From NCBI RefSeq assembly GCF_017589465.1, contig NZ_JAELYA010000004.1:62001-126000 (forward strand): a stretch of DNA of 64,000 nt, in the 5' to 3' direction. Position 1 is the first letter of the stretch, and each line of letters begins with the position of its first letter. Position numbers and translations under genes: made by a program. Below are positions 34,218 to 47,000 of the stretch, piece after piece. This DNA comes from Pseudomonas schmalbachii (lineage in GTDB: Bacteria > Pseudomonadota > Gammaproteobacteria > Pseudomonadales > Pseudomonadaceae). The notes beneath the pieces are model-generated. The model was not told where the DNA came from and did not search any database. It saw only the letters and a list, made by a program, of their open reading frames with translations.

Positions 34218-35555
34218 TCATTGCTCCTTGAACGAACTGTCGACCCGGTCCAGCAGCGGTTTCAGCAGGTAGCTCAGCAGGTTGCGCTCGCCGGTCTTGA
34301 TGGTGACGCTGGCCGGCATGCCGGGGCGGATGCGGTTGGCGCCGAGCTTGTCCATGCCCTCCGGGGTCACCTCGATCTGCGCGAGGTAGAACGGCTGCTT
34401 GCTCTGCTCGTCGATCAGGCGGTCGGCCGAGACGGTCAGCACGCGGCCGGGGATGTTCGGCGTCTGCGCGTGGTTGAAGGCCGGGAAGGAGATATCCACC
34501 GGCAGCCCCGGGACCATCTTGTCGATGGCCTGCACCGGGATGTTGGCGTCGACCTGCAGCGGTTCGTTGTCCGGCACGATGTCCATGATCTTCGCCCCGG
34601 ACTGGATCACCCCGCCGATGGTGGCGATGCTCAGGCTCTGCACCACGCCATCGATAGGCGAGCGGATCGAGGTGTGGGTGACTTCGTAGTCCAGCGAGCG
34701 CAGGCGGTCGGCCAGGCTGTCGCTTTCCTTGCGCACGTCGGTGAGCTGCGATTCTACTTCCTTGAGGTAGTCGTGCCGGCGCTGGAGGATGCGCAGTTTC
34801 AGTTCGGTCACCTGGCTGCGCACCCGGGCGATGTTGTTGATGTTCTCCGCCTGGCCGGCGTTCAGCTCGGCGGCGCTGCGCTCCAGTTCGAGCATGCGGT
34901 TGCGCGGGATGTAGCCTTCCGCGGCGAGAGTGCGGGTGCCGGCCAGCTGTTCCTGCAGGAACCTGGCCTGGGTAGCACGCGCGCCATAGACCTGCTGCAG
35001 GCCCTTGACCTGGGTTTCGGCGGCGGCCTGGGTTTCCTCGAGAATGCTCAGCTCGCCGGCCAGTGCGGCGCGACGGGTATCGAGCAGGCGCTGCTGCAGC
35101 TCCATGGCCTCGTCCAGGCGCGGGTCGCCCCGGTAGCGGGCGAGCGCGGGATCGAACGCCACCTCGTCGTGGCCATCGCGCTCGGCCTCCAGGCGGCTTT
35201 CCACCGTCTTGCTGACGATGTATTGCGCACCCACCACACCCTGTTCGGCGATGGCCCGGGTCGCATCCAGGCGCACCAGTTCCTGGCCCTTGCGCACGGC
35301 ATCGCCCTCGCGCACCAGGATCGCCTCGACGGTGCCGCCGGTGAGGTGCTGCACGGTCTTGCGGTTGCTGGTCACCTTCACCGTGGCGGTGGCGACCACG
35401 CCGGCATCCAGCGGCGCCATCCAGGACCACATGAGGAAGCCGCCGAAGCCGGCGAGCACCAGCCAGATGCCCCAGCGGGCCGGCTTGCCGGTGTCGATAT
35501 CGACCACCACCTGCTGGGCGGGGAACGGCGATTCCTTACGTTCGACGAGATGCAT
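34218..35555 (-). CDS. HlyD family periplasmic adaptor of a type I secretion system
   Basis: This 445-residue membrane fusion protein has one N-terminal membrane helix (WGIWLVLAGFGGFLMWSW), a long coiled-coil hairpin (about residues 95-260) and a lipoyl/barrel domain. The C-terminal GANRIRPGMPASVTIKTGER is a family hallmark. It bridges the inner membrane ABC transporter and TolC. The start is ATG 35555 with AGGGAG upstream. GTG 35564, overlapping the ABC stop in GTGA, is the alternative. It resembles AprE/PrtE. Confidence 0.93.
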   Translation of the reverse strand: MHLVERKESPFPAQQVVVDIDTGKPARWGIWLVLAGFGGFLMWSWMAPLDAGVVATATVKVTSNRKTVQHLTGGTVEAILVREGDAVRKGQELVRLDATRAIAEQGVVGAQYIVSKTVESRLEAERDGHDEVAFDPALARYRGDPRLDEAMELQQRLLDTRRAALAGELSILEETQAAAETQVKGLQQVYGARATQARFLQEQLAGTRTLAAEGYIPRNRMLELERSAAELNAGQAENINNIARVRSQVTELKLRILQRRHDYLKEVESQLTDVRKESDSLADRLRSLDYEVTHTSIRSPIDGVVQSLSIATIGGVIQSGAKIMDIVPDNEPLQVDANIPVQAIDKMVPGLPVDISFPAFNHAQTPNIPGRVLTVSADRLIDEQSKQPFYLAQIEVTPEGMDKLGANRIRPGMPASVTIKTGERNLLSYLLKPLLDRVDSSFKEQ

Positions 35556-35560
35556 GGCCG

Positions 35561-37309
35561 TCACTCCCTGCCACTGGCGCTGGCGCTAACGGGGGCCACC
35601 GCGTGCGGGCCGGCGGCCATGACGTTGGCCTGGCGCAGGGTGGCGAACACTTCGTCGCGGGTGCCGCACAGCTGCACACAGCCGTCGCGCAGCATCAGCA
35701 CCTTGTCGACCAGCCCGAGCACGGTCGGGCGATGGGAAATCAGCACCGAGGTGGCGCCGCGCCGCTTGAGGTCGGCCAGCGCGTCGACCAGCGCCTTCTC
35801 GCCGACGTCGTCGAGGTTGGCGTTCGGCTCGTCGAGCACCACCAGCGACGGCTCGCCGTACAGCGCGCGGGCCAGGGCGATGCGCTGCTTCTGCCCGCCG
35901 GAGAGCGGGCTGCCGTCGATGCCGAGCACGGTGTCGTAGCCCTGCGGGAAGCGCAGGATCATGTCGTGCACGCCGGCGGACCGGGCCGCGCTGATCACCG
36001 CTTCGCTGTCGATTTCGCCGAAGCGCGCGATGTTCTCGGCGATGGTCCCTTCGAACAGTTCGACGTCCTGTGGCAGGTAGCCGAGCCATGGGCCGAGTTC
36101 GGCCTTGTTCCAGGTGAACACGTCGGCGCCGTCCAGGCGCACCTTGCCGGCCTGGGTCGGCCACACGCCGACCAGCAGGCGGGCGAGGGTGGACTTGCCG
36201 GAGGCCGACGGACCGATCACGCCGAGGCATTCGCCGGGCGCCAGGCCGAAGCTCACGCCATGCAGGATGCCGACGCTGGTGCCCGGTGCGCCGGCATGCG
36301 CGCCTTCCACCGAGAGCGCGCCGAGCGGGCGGGTGAGCGGCATGGTCGGCGGCCGTTCCGGGTATTCGGTGAGCATATTGTTCAGCCGGCCCCAGGCCAT
36401 GCGGCAGCCGAGCAGCTGCTTCCAGCTGGCGATCACCTGCTCCACCGGCGCCAGCGCGCGACCGGTGAGGATCGAGCAGGCGATCATCATGCCGGCGGTG
36501 ATCTCGCCCTTGATCGCCAGCAGCGCGCCGGCGCCAAGGATCAGCGACTGCAGGGTGATGCGCACGAAACGCCCGACGCCGCTGATGTAGGCCGCGCGGT
36601 CGGAGGCCAGGGTCTGCCGTTCGAGGATGCGCAGGTGGCCCTTGTACCAGCGGCGGCTGATCGCCGGCAGCATGCCCATCGCCTCGATCACCTCGGCGTT
36701 GCGCAGGTTGTTGTTGGCGTAGATGCCGGATTCCTGCGCCGCCTGGTTGGCCTCGGCGAGCGGCTTGCGCGTGGTGACTTCGGTGAGCACGGCCAGGCAC
36801 ACCAGGATCAGCGAGCCGATCAGGGTGATCAGCGCCAGGATCGGGTGGATCAGGTAGGTGACCAGCAGGTAGACCGGCGTCCACGGCGCGTCGAAGAACG
36901 CGAACAGCGCATTGCCGGTGAGGAACTGGCGCACCTGCGACAGATCCTGCAGGGCCTGCGCCGGATTTCCGCCGGCACGGCTGAGGTTGCGCTCGAAGGC
37001 GGCAGTGAAGATGCGCTGGTTGAGCTCCATGTCCAGGCGGTTGCCGACCCGGATCAGCACGCGCGCGCGGGCGATCTCCAGCAGCGCCATCAGCATGTAC
37101 AGGCCGCACACCAGGACGGTCAGCATCAGCAGTGTGGTGACGTTGCTGCTGACCAGGGCGCGGTCGTAGACCTGCATCATGTACACCGCCGGCACCAGCA
37201 TCAGCAGGTTGACCACGCCGCTGAACGCGCCCAGCGAGTAGAAGGTACGCCGCAGACGGAACAGCACGTCTGACAGTTCGGACCGAAGGGAGGAAATCTT
37301 GGCTGTCAC
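35561..37309 (-). CDS. Type I secretion ABC transporter, permease plus ATPase (PrtD-like)
   Basis: This 582-residue protein fuses a six-helix membrane domain with a nucleotide-binding domain. Walker A is GPSASGKST, the signature is LSGGQKQRIALARAL, and Walker B is SLVVLDEPNANLD. No C39 peptidase domain is present, as expected for exporters of RTX proteins with an uncleaved C-terminal signal. DVLFRLRRTFYSLGAFSGVV resembles AprD/PrtD N-termini. The start is GTG 37309 with GAGG upstream. It is divergent from the giant peroxidase gene, its probable cargo. Confidence 0.93.
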   Translation of the reverse strand: MTAKISSLRSELSDVLFRLRRTFYSLGAFSGVVNLLMLVPAVYMMQVYDRALVSSNVTTLLMLTVLVCGLYMLMALLEIARARVLIRVGNRLDMELNQRIFTAAFERNLSRAGGNPAQALQDLSQVRQFLTGNALFAFFDAPWTPVYLLVTYLIHPILALITLIGSLILVCLAVLTEVTTRKPLAEANQAAQESGIYANNNLRNAEVIEAMGMLPAISRRWYKGHLRILERQTLASDRAAYISGVGRFVRITLQSLILGAGALLAIKGEITAGMMIACSILTGRALAPVEQVIASWKQLLGCRMAWGRLNNMLTEYPERPPTMPLTRPLGALSVEGAHAGAPGTSVGILHGVSFGLAPGECLGVIGPSASGKSTLARLLVGVWPTQAGKVRLDGADVFTWNKAELGPWLGYLPQDVELFEGTIAENIARFGEIDSEAVISAARSAGVHDMILRFPQGYDTVLGIDGSPLSGGQKQRIALARALYGEPSLVVLDEPNANLDDVGEKALVDALADLKRRGATSVLISHRPTVLGLVDKVLMLRDGCVQLCGTRDEVFATLRQANVMAAGPHAVAPVSASASGRE

Positions 37310-38014
37310 GGTGTCCACCTCGGGCAGTTGGCAGACTGTTGGGGCGTGTCGCACGGGCTTCAGGAGGCGGGGGGAACGCTCGCTGCTGCGCCGTACAACC
37401 CGGTTGCCAGGCGAGCGTTCTTTTTGGGGAATTGTGTCGCTTGCCTGAAACAGGAGCGTAGGAGATGAGTGTCAATCCGGCGATACACCGCCAATGCCAA
37501 AGATCGGGAAAAGCCGAATTTTTGACGATTAAAATTCTTTCAAAACAATAACTTAATGCCTATCAATCCGTTCGTCGGCTGACCTGACACAAATTTGACA
37601 CTCCCGGGTGGGGATACTTAAGTCTAATTACCGACCCACCCAAGGGGATAAACCCCCATTTGTGGGGACGTACACCAGGCCCCCGAACGGAGACTCAGTA
37701 TGGGCGGCACATCGACCTCCAGCCAGACAAGGCAGCCCTTCCGGGAGCTGTTCTTGCCCCCCAGGTTCCACGGGCCGCCGGGAACTTGACCCGGCTCGCT
37801 GAGCGTTCCAGCCCAGACCCGGCATAAAGCGGACACCACTTCCAACACCTGCCGTTCGCGACAGGCGCGGGATTTCTTCGGCCTTCGCTTTTCCAGCCCG
37901 GCATAGCAGCTCAAACGCCTGGCCTTCGCAATCGATCCACCCCCCGGCTGTGCCCGCTTGGCGCGGCCCGGGCCTTGTCTTCCGTGCGTATTGTCCGATT
38001 GAGGAAAACAACAA
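37310..38014. promoter_or_regulatory. Divergent promoter region between the secretion operon and the peroxidase gene
   Basis: This 705-base gap has an AT-rich centre near 37510-37600, including TGACAC and TTTGACAC words and TTGACA at 37595-37600. It probably holds divergent promoters. The side next to the peroxidase gene gives a long leader with hairpins, such as GGGTGGG/CCCACCC around 37607-37640 and CCCCCATTTGTGGGG near 37650. GAGGA precedes the peroxidase ATG. Small frames here show no protein features and are not called. Confidence 0.45.
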
Positions 38015-41000
38015 ATGGCCAATTTCAACAAAGCCGACCTGGAGTTCATTCTTCAGCAAATCTTCATCGCCGAGGCCCATTCGAATGGGGAGGATCTCGC
38101 CAACCTGCTGCCCAACGCCCAGGTGCCCTTCGGCCTGCGCACGGTGGATGGCAGCTACAACAACCTGCTGGATGGGCAGAGCGCCTTCGGCGCCGCCGAC
38201 GGCCTGTTCCCACGCCTGCTCGACCCGGTGTTCCGCCCGGCAGAGAACGCTACCTTCGACCCTGACGGTCCCGGCCCGCAGACCGCCGGCAGCCCCACCT
38301 CCTACCAGCAGACCAGCGGCGCGGTGTTCGACTCGCAGCCGCGCACCATCAGCAACCTGATCGCCGACCAGACCGCCAATAACCCGGCGGCGATCGCCGC
38401 CAATGGCGGCGCGCCGAGCATCACCAGTCCCGGCCTCGACGGCATTTTCGGCACCGACGACGACCGCGAGGTGTTCTTCATCCCCAACGAATCTCCCGAC
38501 GAAGGCCTGAGCGCCGGCTTCAACTCATGGATGACCTTCTTCGGCCAGTTCTTCGACCACGGCCTCGACCTGGTGACCAAGAGCAGCACCGATGTGATCT
38601 TCATCCCGCTGAAGGCTGACGACCCACTGGTGGCCGGCGCCGACGGCGTGTTCAACACCGCCGACGACCTGGCGCCGAACCTGCGCTTCATGGTGGTCTC
38701 CCGCGCCACCAACCAGCCCGGACCGGACGGCCAACTGGGCACCGCCGACGATATCCACGAGCACACCAACACCACCTCGCCCTTCGTCGACCAGAACCAG
38801 ACCTACAGCTCGCACCCGTCGCACCAGGTGTTCCTCCGCGAGTACGTACTGGTGGATGGCAAACCGGTGGCTACCGGCAATCTGATTACCAACCGCGACC
38901 TGGGCGTCGATGGAATCTTCGGCACGGATGACGACGTCGAGATCGGCGGCATGGCCACCTGGGCGGTGGTCAAGGCGCAGGCCCGCGACATCCTCGGGAT
39001 CAACCTGACCGATGCCGACGTATTCAACGTGCCGCTGCTGGCGACCGACCCCTACGGCAACTTCATCAAGGGCGACAACGGCTTCCCGCTGGTGGTGATG
39101 AACGACAACTCGCTGGTCGAAGGCAACCCCGGCGCGCCGGTCAGCCTGGCCAATGCCGTGCACACCGGTCACGCCTTCCTCGACGATATCGCCCACAACG
39201 CGGCGCCCACCGCCGGCCTGGTAGCCGATGGCGACGATGTGGTGAACAGCGGCCCGCTGGCCGCCGGCACCTACGACAACGAGCTGCTCGACGCGCACTA
39301 CATCGCCGGTGACGGCCGGGTCAACGAGAACATCGGCCTGACCACCGTGCACCACGTGTTCCACTCCGAACACAACCGTCTGGTCGAGCAGTCCAAGCAG
39401 ACCATCCTCGCCTCCAACGACCTGGCTTTCCTCAACCAGTGGCTGCTCGAACCGGTCGGCGCGCTGCCGCAGAACCAGACCCAGCTCGATGCCCTGGTGT
39501 GGAACGGCGAGCGCCTGTTCCAGGCCGCCAAGTTCGGCACCGAGATGCAGTACCAGCACCTGGTGTTCGAGGAATTCGCCCGCACCATCCAGCCGCAGAT
39601 CGACGAGTTCCTCGCGCCGAACGGCTATGACACCACCATCGATCCGTCGATCGTCGCCGAGTTCGCCCACACGGTGTACCGCTTCGGCCACTCGATGCTG
39701 ACCGAGACCATCGATCGCTACGACGAGAACTTCATCAACAGCGAAATCGGCCTGATCGAGGCGTTCCTCAACCCGCTGGCCTTCGCCGCCAGCGGCGCCA
39801 ATCCGGATGCGGCGGCCGGCGCCATCGTCCGTGGCCTGACCCGGCAGACGGGCAACGAGATCGACGAATTCGTCACCGAGGCGCTGCGCAACAACTTGCT
39901 CGGCCTGCCGCTCGACCTGCCGGCGATCAACATCGCCCGCGGCCGCGACGCCGGCATCCCGTCGCTGAACCAGGCGCGCCGCGAGTTCTTCGAGATGACC
40001 GGCGACAACCAGCTCAGGCCGTACACCAGCTGGGCGGACTTCGCCGCACATCTGAAGCATCCGGAATCGCTGATCAACTTCATCGCCGCCTACGGCACCC
40101 ACAGCAGCATCCTCAACGCCAGCACCCTGGAAGGCAAACGCGCGGCAGCCCTGCTGCTGGTGCTGGGCGGCGGTAATGCGCCTGAGGACCGGCTGGACTT
40201 CCTCAACAGCACCGGCGTCTACACCAGCCTGACAAATGGCGTCACCACCACCGGCCTGGATTCGGTGGACTTCTGGATCGGCGGCCTGGCCGAAGTGAAG
40301 ATGCCGTTCGGCGGCATGCTCGGCTCGACCTTCAACTTCGTCTTCGAGACCCAGTTGGAGGCCCTGCAGAACGGCGACCGCTTCTACTACCTGGCGCGCA
40401 CCGCCGGGATGAACTTCGGCACCGAGCTGGAGAACAACTCGTTCGCCAAGCTGATCATGCTCAATACCGATGCCACCCACCTGTCGAACACCGTCTTCCA
40501 GACTCCGACCTTCACTCTCGAGGTCGATCAGGACCGGCAGTTCAATGCCGGTCTGGGCGGTGACGACCCCACCGGCGGCATCACCATCAATGGCGTGGAA
40601 ATCACGCCGCTGGTGATCCGCGACAACCCGGAAACCGTTGGGCCGGACAGCAACTACCTGCGCTATACCGGCGGCGACCACGTGGTGATGGGCGGCACCG
40701 ACGGCAACGACGTGATCGTCTCCGGAGCGGGCGACGACACCGTCTGGGGCGACGCCGGCAATGACCGCCTGGAAGGCGGCGCCGGCAATGACGCGGTGCT
40801 CGGCGGCGACGGCGACGACATCATCACCGACATGTTCGGCGACAACCGCATGGAAGGCGGCGCCGGCAACGACGTGATCGCGGTTGGCAGCATGGAGGCC
40901 GGCGGTGCCGGCAACCTGATCCTCGGCGGCGATGGGCAGGACTTCATCATCGTCACCGAAGATATCGCCACCATCTTCGGCGGCCAGGGCGACGACTTCA

Positions 41001-44000
41001 TTCTCAGCCCGAAAACCAGCCTGCCGCCCACCGGCAACGAGGGCGACGACTGGATCGAAATGGGCACCCAGGACGGCGCGCCTGGCGACAACTTCGCCCC
41101 GCTGCTGACCGACGAGATCGCCGGTAACGATATCTTCGTCGGCGGCCCCGGCTTCGACGAAATGATCGGCGAAGGCGGCGACGACATCTTTGTCGGCAGC
41201 GATGCCCAGGACAAGATGGAAGGCATGTCCGGCTTCGACTGGGTCACCCACAAGAACGACAAGGTCGGCGTCACCGTCGACCTGACCCTGGCCGTCCTGG
41301 CGCAGCCGCACGGCAATGCGCCGAACCAGAACGGCGGGCTGTTCCAGCCGGTCGGCGCCTCGCCGGCCTCTATCCTCGACCGCTTCGACGAGGTGGAAGG
41401 CGTATCCGGCTCGCGCTTCGGCGACATCATCCGCGGCGACAACGTCAATGCCGAGACCATCCTCAACCATGGCGGCGCCACCGGCAGCGCGCTGACCAAC
41501 GTCGACCTGATCAGGGGGCTGCGCGCATTGCTGCAGGAGGCAGGACTGCCTGACGATGGCTTCGCCACCGGCAACATCCTCCTCGGTGGCGACGGCAGCG
41601 ACATCATCGAAGGCCGTGGCGGCGACGACCTGATCGACGGCGACAAGTGGCTGAACGTGCGCATTGCCGTCTATGCGGCGGGCGACACCAACCATACCGG
41701 TCCGGAGATCCGCAGCTTCAACAGCATGACCGAGATGATCCCGTTCATGCTCAGCGGCGAAATCAATCCCGGCCAGCTCAAGGCCGTGCGCGAAATCCTG
41801 CCGGGGACATCGACCGGTGGCGCCGCCTACGACACGGCGGTGTTCTCCGGCATCCGCGACAACTACACCATCACCAACCGCGGCAACGGCGTGTACACGG
41901 TCACCGACAACGTCGGCGACGACGGCTCCGATACCCTGGTGAATATCGAACGGCTGCAGTTCTCCGACGTGAGCGTGGAACTGGCCGGCGGCAACGCCTC
42001 GCCGACGGGCCGGCCGACCATCTCCGACTCGACCCCCGGCAACCCGATCAGGGTGGGCGACACCCTCACCGTATCGATGGCCGGCGTGCGCGATGCCGAC
42101 AACATCACCGGCAGCAACCCGAACGGCAACGTCAACGCCAACAGCTCGGTGAGCTACATCTGGCAGGTGGAAAGGGACGCCGGCACCGGCGTGTTCGAGG
42201 ACATCATCCTGCTGCCGGCCGGCGACCTGGCCTTCCAGAGCGCCGATGGCACCAAGTTCCGCGTGACCTCCGATCTCGCCGGCCTGAACCTGCGGGTCAA
42301 GGCGATCTACCAGGACGGCCACGGCACCTCCGAGATGGTCTTCTCGCAGCCCACCGGTACCGTGCAGGGAAGCGGGGACGAAACGCCGATCGCGCATACA
42401 CCGGTGGTCGATGGCACCACCAGTGGCGATGGCTTCCAGATGGTCCGTTCGGACCTCAACTTCATCCTCGACCAGATCCGCATCGCCGAGGCCCACGCCC
42501 GTGGCGAGGACCTGCTCTCGCTGCTGCCGAACATCCGCGTCGCCTATGGCCTGCGCACGGTGGACGGGTCGTTCAACAACCTGTTCCAGCAGAACGGCAT
42601 CGACAACACCGAGTTCGGCGCGGCCGACAACACCTTCCCGCGGGTGGCCACGCCGAACTTCCAGGATGCCGAAGACACGACGTTCGACCCTGACGGCCCC
42701 GGCCCGCAGACCGCTGGCAGCTCCACCTCCTATCAGCAGACCAGCGGCTTCGTCTTCGACTCGCAGCCGCGCACCATCAGCAACCTGCTGGTCGACCAGA
42801 CGGCCAATAACCCGGCAGCCTATGCGAAGGCCTACGATGTGGGGGCCGATGGCCTGATCGGCACTGCCGACGACGAGCTCAAGGAAGGCGTACAGATCGT
42901 CAAGAGCCCGGGCCTGGACGGCCAGTTCGGCACCGACGACGACAAGGACGTGTTCCTCTTCCCGAACGTCGCCCCGGACGAAGGCCTGTCGGCTCCGTTC
43001 AACGCCTGGATGACCTTCTTCGGCCAGTTCTTCGACCACGGCCTCGACCTGGTCACCAAGGGCGGTTCCGGCACCGTGTTCATTCCGCTGCAGCCGGACG
43101 ATCCGCTGTACGTGGAGGGCGCGCCGACCAACTTCATGGTGCTGACCCGCGCCACCAACCAGCCGGGACCGGACGGCATCCTGGGCACTGCCGACGACAT
43201 CCACGAGCACACCAACACCACCTCGCCGTTCGTCGACCAGAACCAGACCTACAGCTCGCACCCGTCGCACCAGGTATTCCTGCGCGAGTACGTGCTGGTG
43301 GATGGCAAACCGGTGGCCACCGGCAATCTGATTACCAACCGCGACCCAGGCCCGGACGGCGACTACTACACCTCTGACGACATACCGGTCGGCGGCATGG
43401 CCACCTGGGCGGTGATCAAGGCGCAGGCCCGCGAACTCCTCGGCATCAACCTGACCGACGCCGACGTGGGCAACATCCCGCTGCTGGCGACCGACGCCTA
43501 CGGCAACTTCATCAAGAACCCGGCCACCGGCTTCCCGCAGGTGGTGGTGCGCATCGGCAACGGCAACGACGGCATCGCCGGCACCGCGGACGATGTGACC
43601 CAGCTGCAGTCGGGCACGCCGGATAATCCGCTGAGCCTGACCAACGCGGTACGCACCGGCCACGCCTTCCTCGACGATATCGCCCACAACGCGGTGCCGG
43701 TGCTCAGCGGCGGCGTGCTGCAGCCCGACGCCGATACCGACGTCGGCAACGCAGTGCCGGTCGGCCCCGGCGGCAACAACCTGCAGTACGACAATGAACT
43801 GCTGGACAAGCACTACATCGCCGGCGACGGCCGGGTCAACGAGAACATCGGCCTGACCGCGGTGCACCACGTGTTCCACTCCGAGCACAACCGTCTGGTC
43901 GAGCAGACCAAGCAGACCGTGCTCACTTCCGGCGACCTGAACTTCATCAACGAGTGGCTGTTGGAACCGATCGATTCGCTGAGCGACCTGAGCGGGCCGC

Positions 44001-47000
44001 TGGTATGGAACGGCGAGCGTCTGTTCCAGACCGCCAAGTTCGGCACCGAAATGCAGTACCAGCACCTGGTGTTCGAGGAGTTCGCGCGGACCATCCAGCC
44101 GAACATCGACCTGTTCTTCGCGCCGACCCAGGTCTACGACGTCGATCTGGATGCCTCGATCGTCGCCGAGTTCGCCCACACGGTGTACCGCTTCGGCCAC
44201 TCGATGCTGACCGAGACGGTCGATCGCTTCACCAGTGACTTCAATGTGGTGAGCGCCAACCCGGAAAACCCGGACGAGCAGATGGGCCTGATCGCGGCCT
44301 TCCTCAACCCGCTGGCCTTCGCCGCCAGCGGCACGAATCCGGACGATGCCGCCGGCGCCATCGTGCGCGGGGTGACCCGCCAGGCCGGCAACGAGATCGA
44401 CGAGTTCGTCACCGAGGCGCTGCGCAACAATCTGCTCGGTCTGCCGCTCGACCTCGCCGCGATCAACATCGCCCGTGGCCGCGATACCGGTGTCCCGACG
44501 CTGAACGCCGTGCGCCGGGAAATCTTCAGCCAGACCGGCGACACGCAGCTCAAGCCGTACCTGAGCTGGGCCGACCTGGTGCTGCACCTGAAGCATCCGG
44601 AGTCGCTGATCAACTTCATCGCCGCCTACGGCACGCACCAGACCATCCTCGACGCCACCACCCTGGTGGACAAGCGCGCCGCGGCACTGGCCCTGGTGCT
44701 GGGCGGCGACGATGCGCCGGCCGACCGCCTGGCCTTCCTCAACAGCACGGGAGCCTGGGCCAACGGCGCCAATGGCGTGACCATCACCGGCGTGGATGCC
44801 ATCGACCTGTGGATCGGCGGCCTGGCCGAGGCGAAAACCCCGTTCGGCGGCATGCTCGGCTCGACCTTCAACTTCGTGTTCGAGAACCAGTTGGAGAAAC
44901 TGCAGGACGGCGACCGCTTCTACTACCTGGAGCGCACCGCCGGCCTGTCGATGAACGCCGAGCTGGAGAGCAACTCGTTCGCCAAGATGATCATGGCCAA
45001 CACCAACGCCATCCACCTGCCGGGCGTGGTGTTCACGACACCCGGCTGGACCCTGGAGGTCAACCAGGCGCTGCAGCACACCGGCCTGGGCGTCGCCGGC
45101 CGCGACGACCCGGACGGCGTGAGCCGCGACAACCCGAATACCGCCGGCCCGGACGACAACTTCCTGCAGTACACCGGCGGCGAGCACGTGGTGCTGGGCG
45201 GCACCAACAACGCCGACATCCTGATCGCCGGCGATGGCGACGACACCATCTGGGGCGACGGCGGCGACGACCGTATCGAGGGTGGCAACGGCAACGACCA
45301 GATCCGTGGCGGTGCCGGCGACGACATCATCACCGACACCGGCGGCGACGATAACATCCAGGGTGGCGACGGCAACGACGTGATCCACGGCGGCAACGGC
45401 ATCAACCTGGTGATGGGCGGCTTCGGCAACGACTTCATCATCACCGGCGAGGACGCCTCCGAGGCCATCGGCGGCCAGGGCAACGACTTCATCCTGGGCA
45501 GCAAGGCCAACGAACAGGACATGGGCAACGAAGGCGACGACTGGATCGAGAAGGGCACCTCGGACGGCGCCCCCGGCGATAACTTCGATCCGCTCGGCAA
45601 CGACCCGGTCATCGGCAACGATGTCTACATCGGCGGCGGCGAGAACGACAAGTTCAACGGCGAAGGCGGCGACGACATCATGGTCGGCAGCGCCGGCATG
45701 GGTAACCGCTACATCGGCAGCTCCGGCTTCGACTGGGCGACCTTCAAGAACGATGACCGCGGCGTCACCATCGACATGAGCGACCGCTTCTTCAACGTGC
45801 CGCCGCAACCCGGCTCCGGCGCCTCGGTGCTGGCGCGCTTCGACGCGGTGGAAGGCCTGTCCGGTTCGCACCACGGCGACTTCCTGCGCGGCGACAGCGT
45901 CGATGCAGCCGCCATCCGCACCGCCGGTGCCTATGGCAGCGTGCTGACCAACATCGACCTGATCGACGGCCTGCGCGAATTCCTCGGCGACGGGGTGCAG
46001 TTCTTCGATGGCGGCAACATCATCCTCGGCGGCGATGGCGGCGACCTGCTCGAAGGCCGCGGCGGCGACGATCTGATCGACGGCGACAAGTGGCTGAACG
46101 TGCGCATCAGCGTGCGCGCCAACCGCGATGGCACCGGCCCGGAGATCGCCAGCTTCGACAGCATGGAACCGATGGTGCCGCTCATGCTCAACGGCACCTA
46201 CAACCCGGGGCAACTGGTGATCGTGCGGGAAATCCTCGACGGCAATCCGGGCTACGACACCGTGCTGTTCACCGGGCTCAGGGACCAGTACACCATCGAG
46301 ATCGATGACAACGGCACCTTCGATGACACCAGTGACGACATCATCACGGTGACCGACAGCATCGTCGGCCGCGACGGCACCGACCGCCTGACCGGCATCG
46401 AGCGCCTGCAGTTCTCCGATGCCGCCGTCGAGATCCCCGGAAGCGCCAGCAACCAGGGTCCGACCGGCGGGCTGGCGATCCTCGACGCCGTCAGCGGCCT
46501 GCGCGACAACACCCCGGTACTCGGCCAACTGCTGCGGGTTTCCGCCACTCCGGCACACGACGCGGACAACGTCAGCGCCAGCAACCCGACCGGCACCATC
46601 ACCGGACCGGTGAGCTACTTCTGGCAGGTCGAAACCGTCCCCGGCTCGGGCATCTATGAAGACATCACCTTCTTCGATGCCGGTGAAGTGTCCTGGGCGC
46701 TGGGCGAAACCTTCCGCGTCACCGAGGATGTGGCCGGGCTGAACATCCGCGTGCGGGCGGTCTACAAGGACGCCAACGGCACGCTGGAGATCATCCACTC
46801 GGTCGGCAACCAGGATCCCAACGGCGAACCGACCATCGACATCGGCGACGGTGTGCCGGTGGTAGGACAGGTGCTGACTGCGTCGATCGCCGGCCTCAGC
46901 GATCCGGACGGCGTCAACGCGGCCACTGTCAGCCTGCAATGGCAGGTACTCGACGATGATCTGGAGTTCGTCGACATCAATGGCGCCACCGGTGAGCAGT

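Noticed and set aside
37608..37802. A 64-residue frame upstream of the peroxidase gene
   Set aside because: No ribosome binding site, no homology features, and it lies in the structured leader.
37621..38000. A c-di-GMP or other known riboswitch in the peroxidase leader
   Set aside because: I could not find the conserved core sequences of known riboswitch classes. Only generic hairpins are visible.
40680..41060. Short periodic DNA repeats resembling a CRISPR array
   Set aside because: They encode RTX nonapeptides (GGxGxDxxx) in frame. Spacing is protein-periodic and there are no unique spacers or cas genes.
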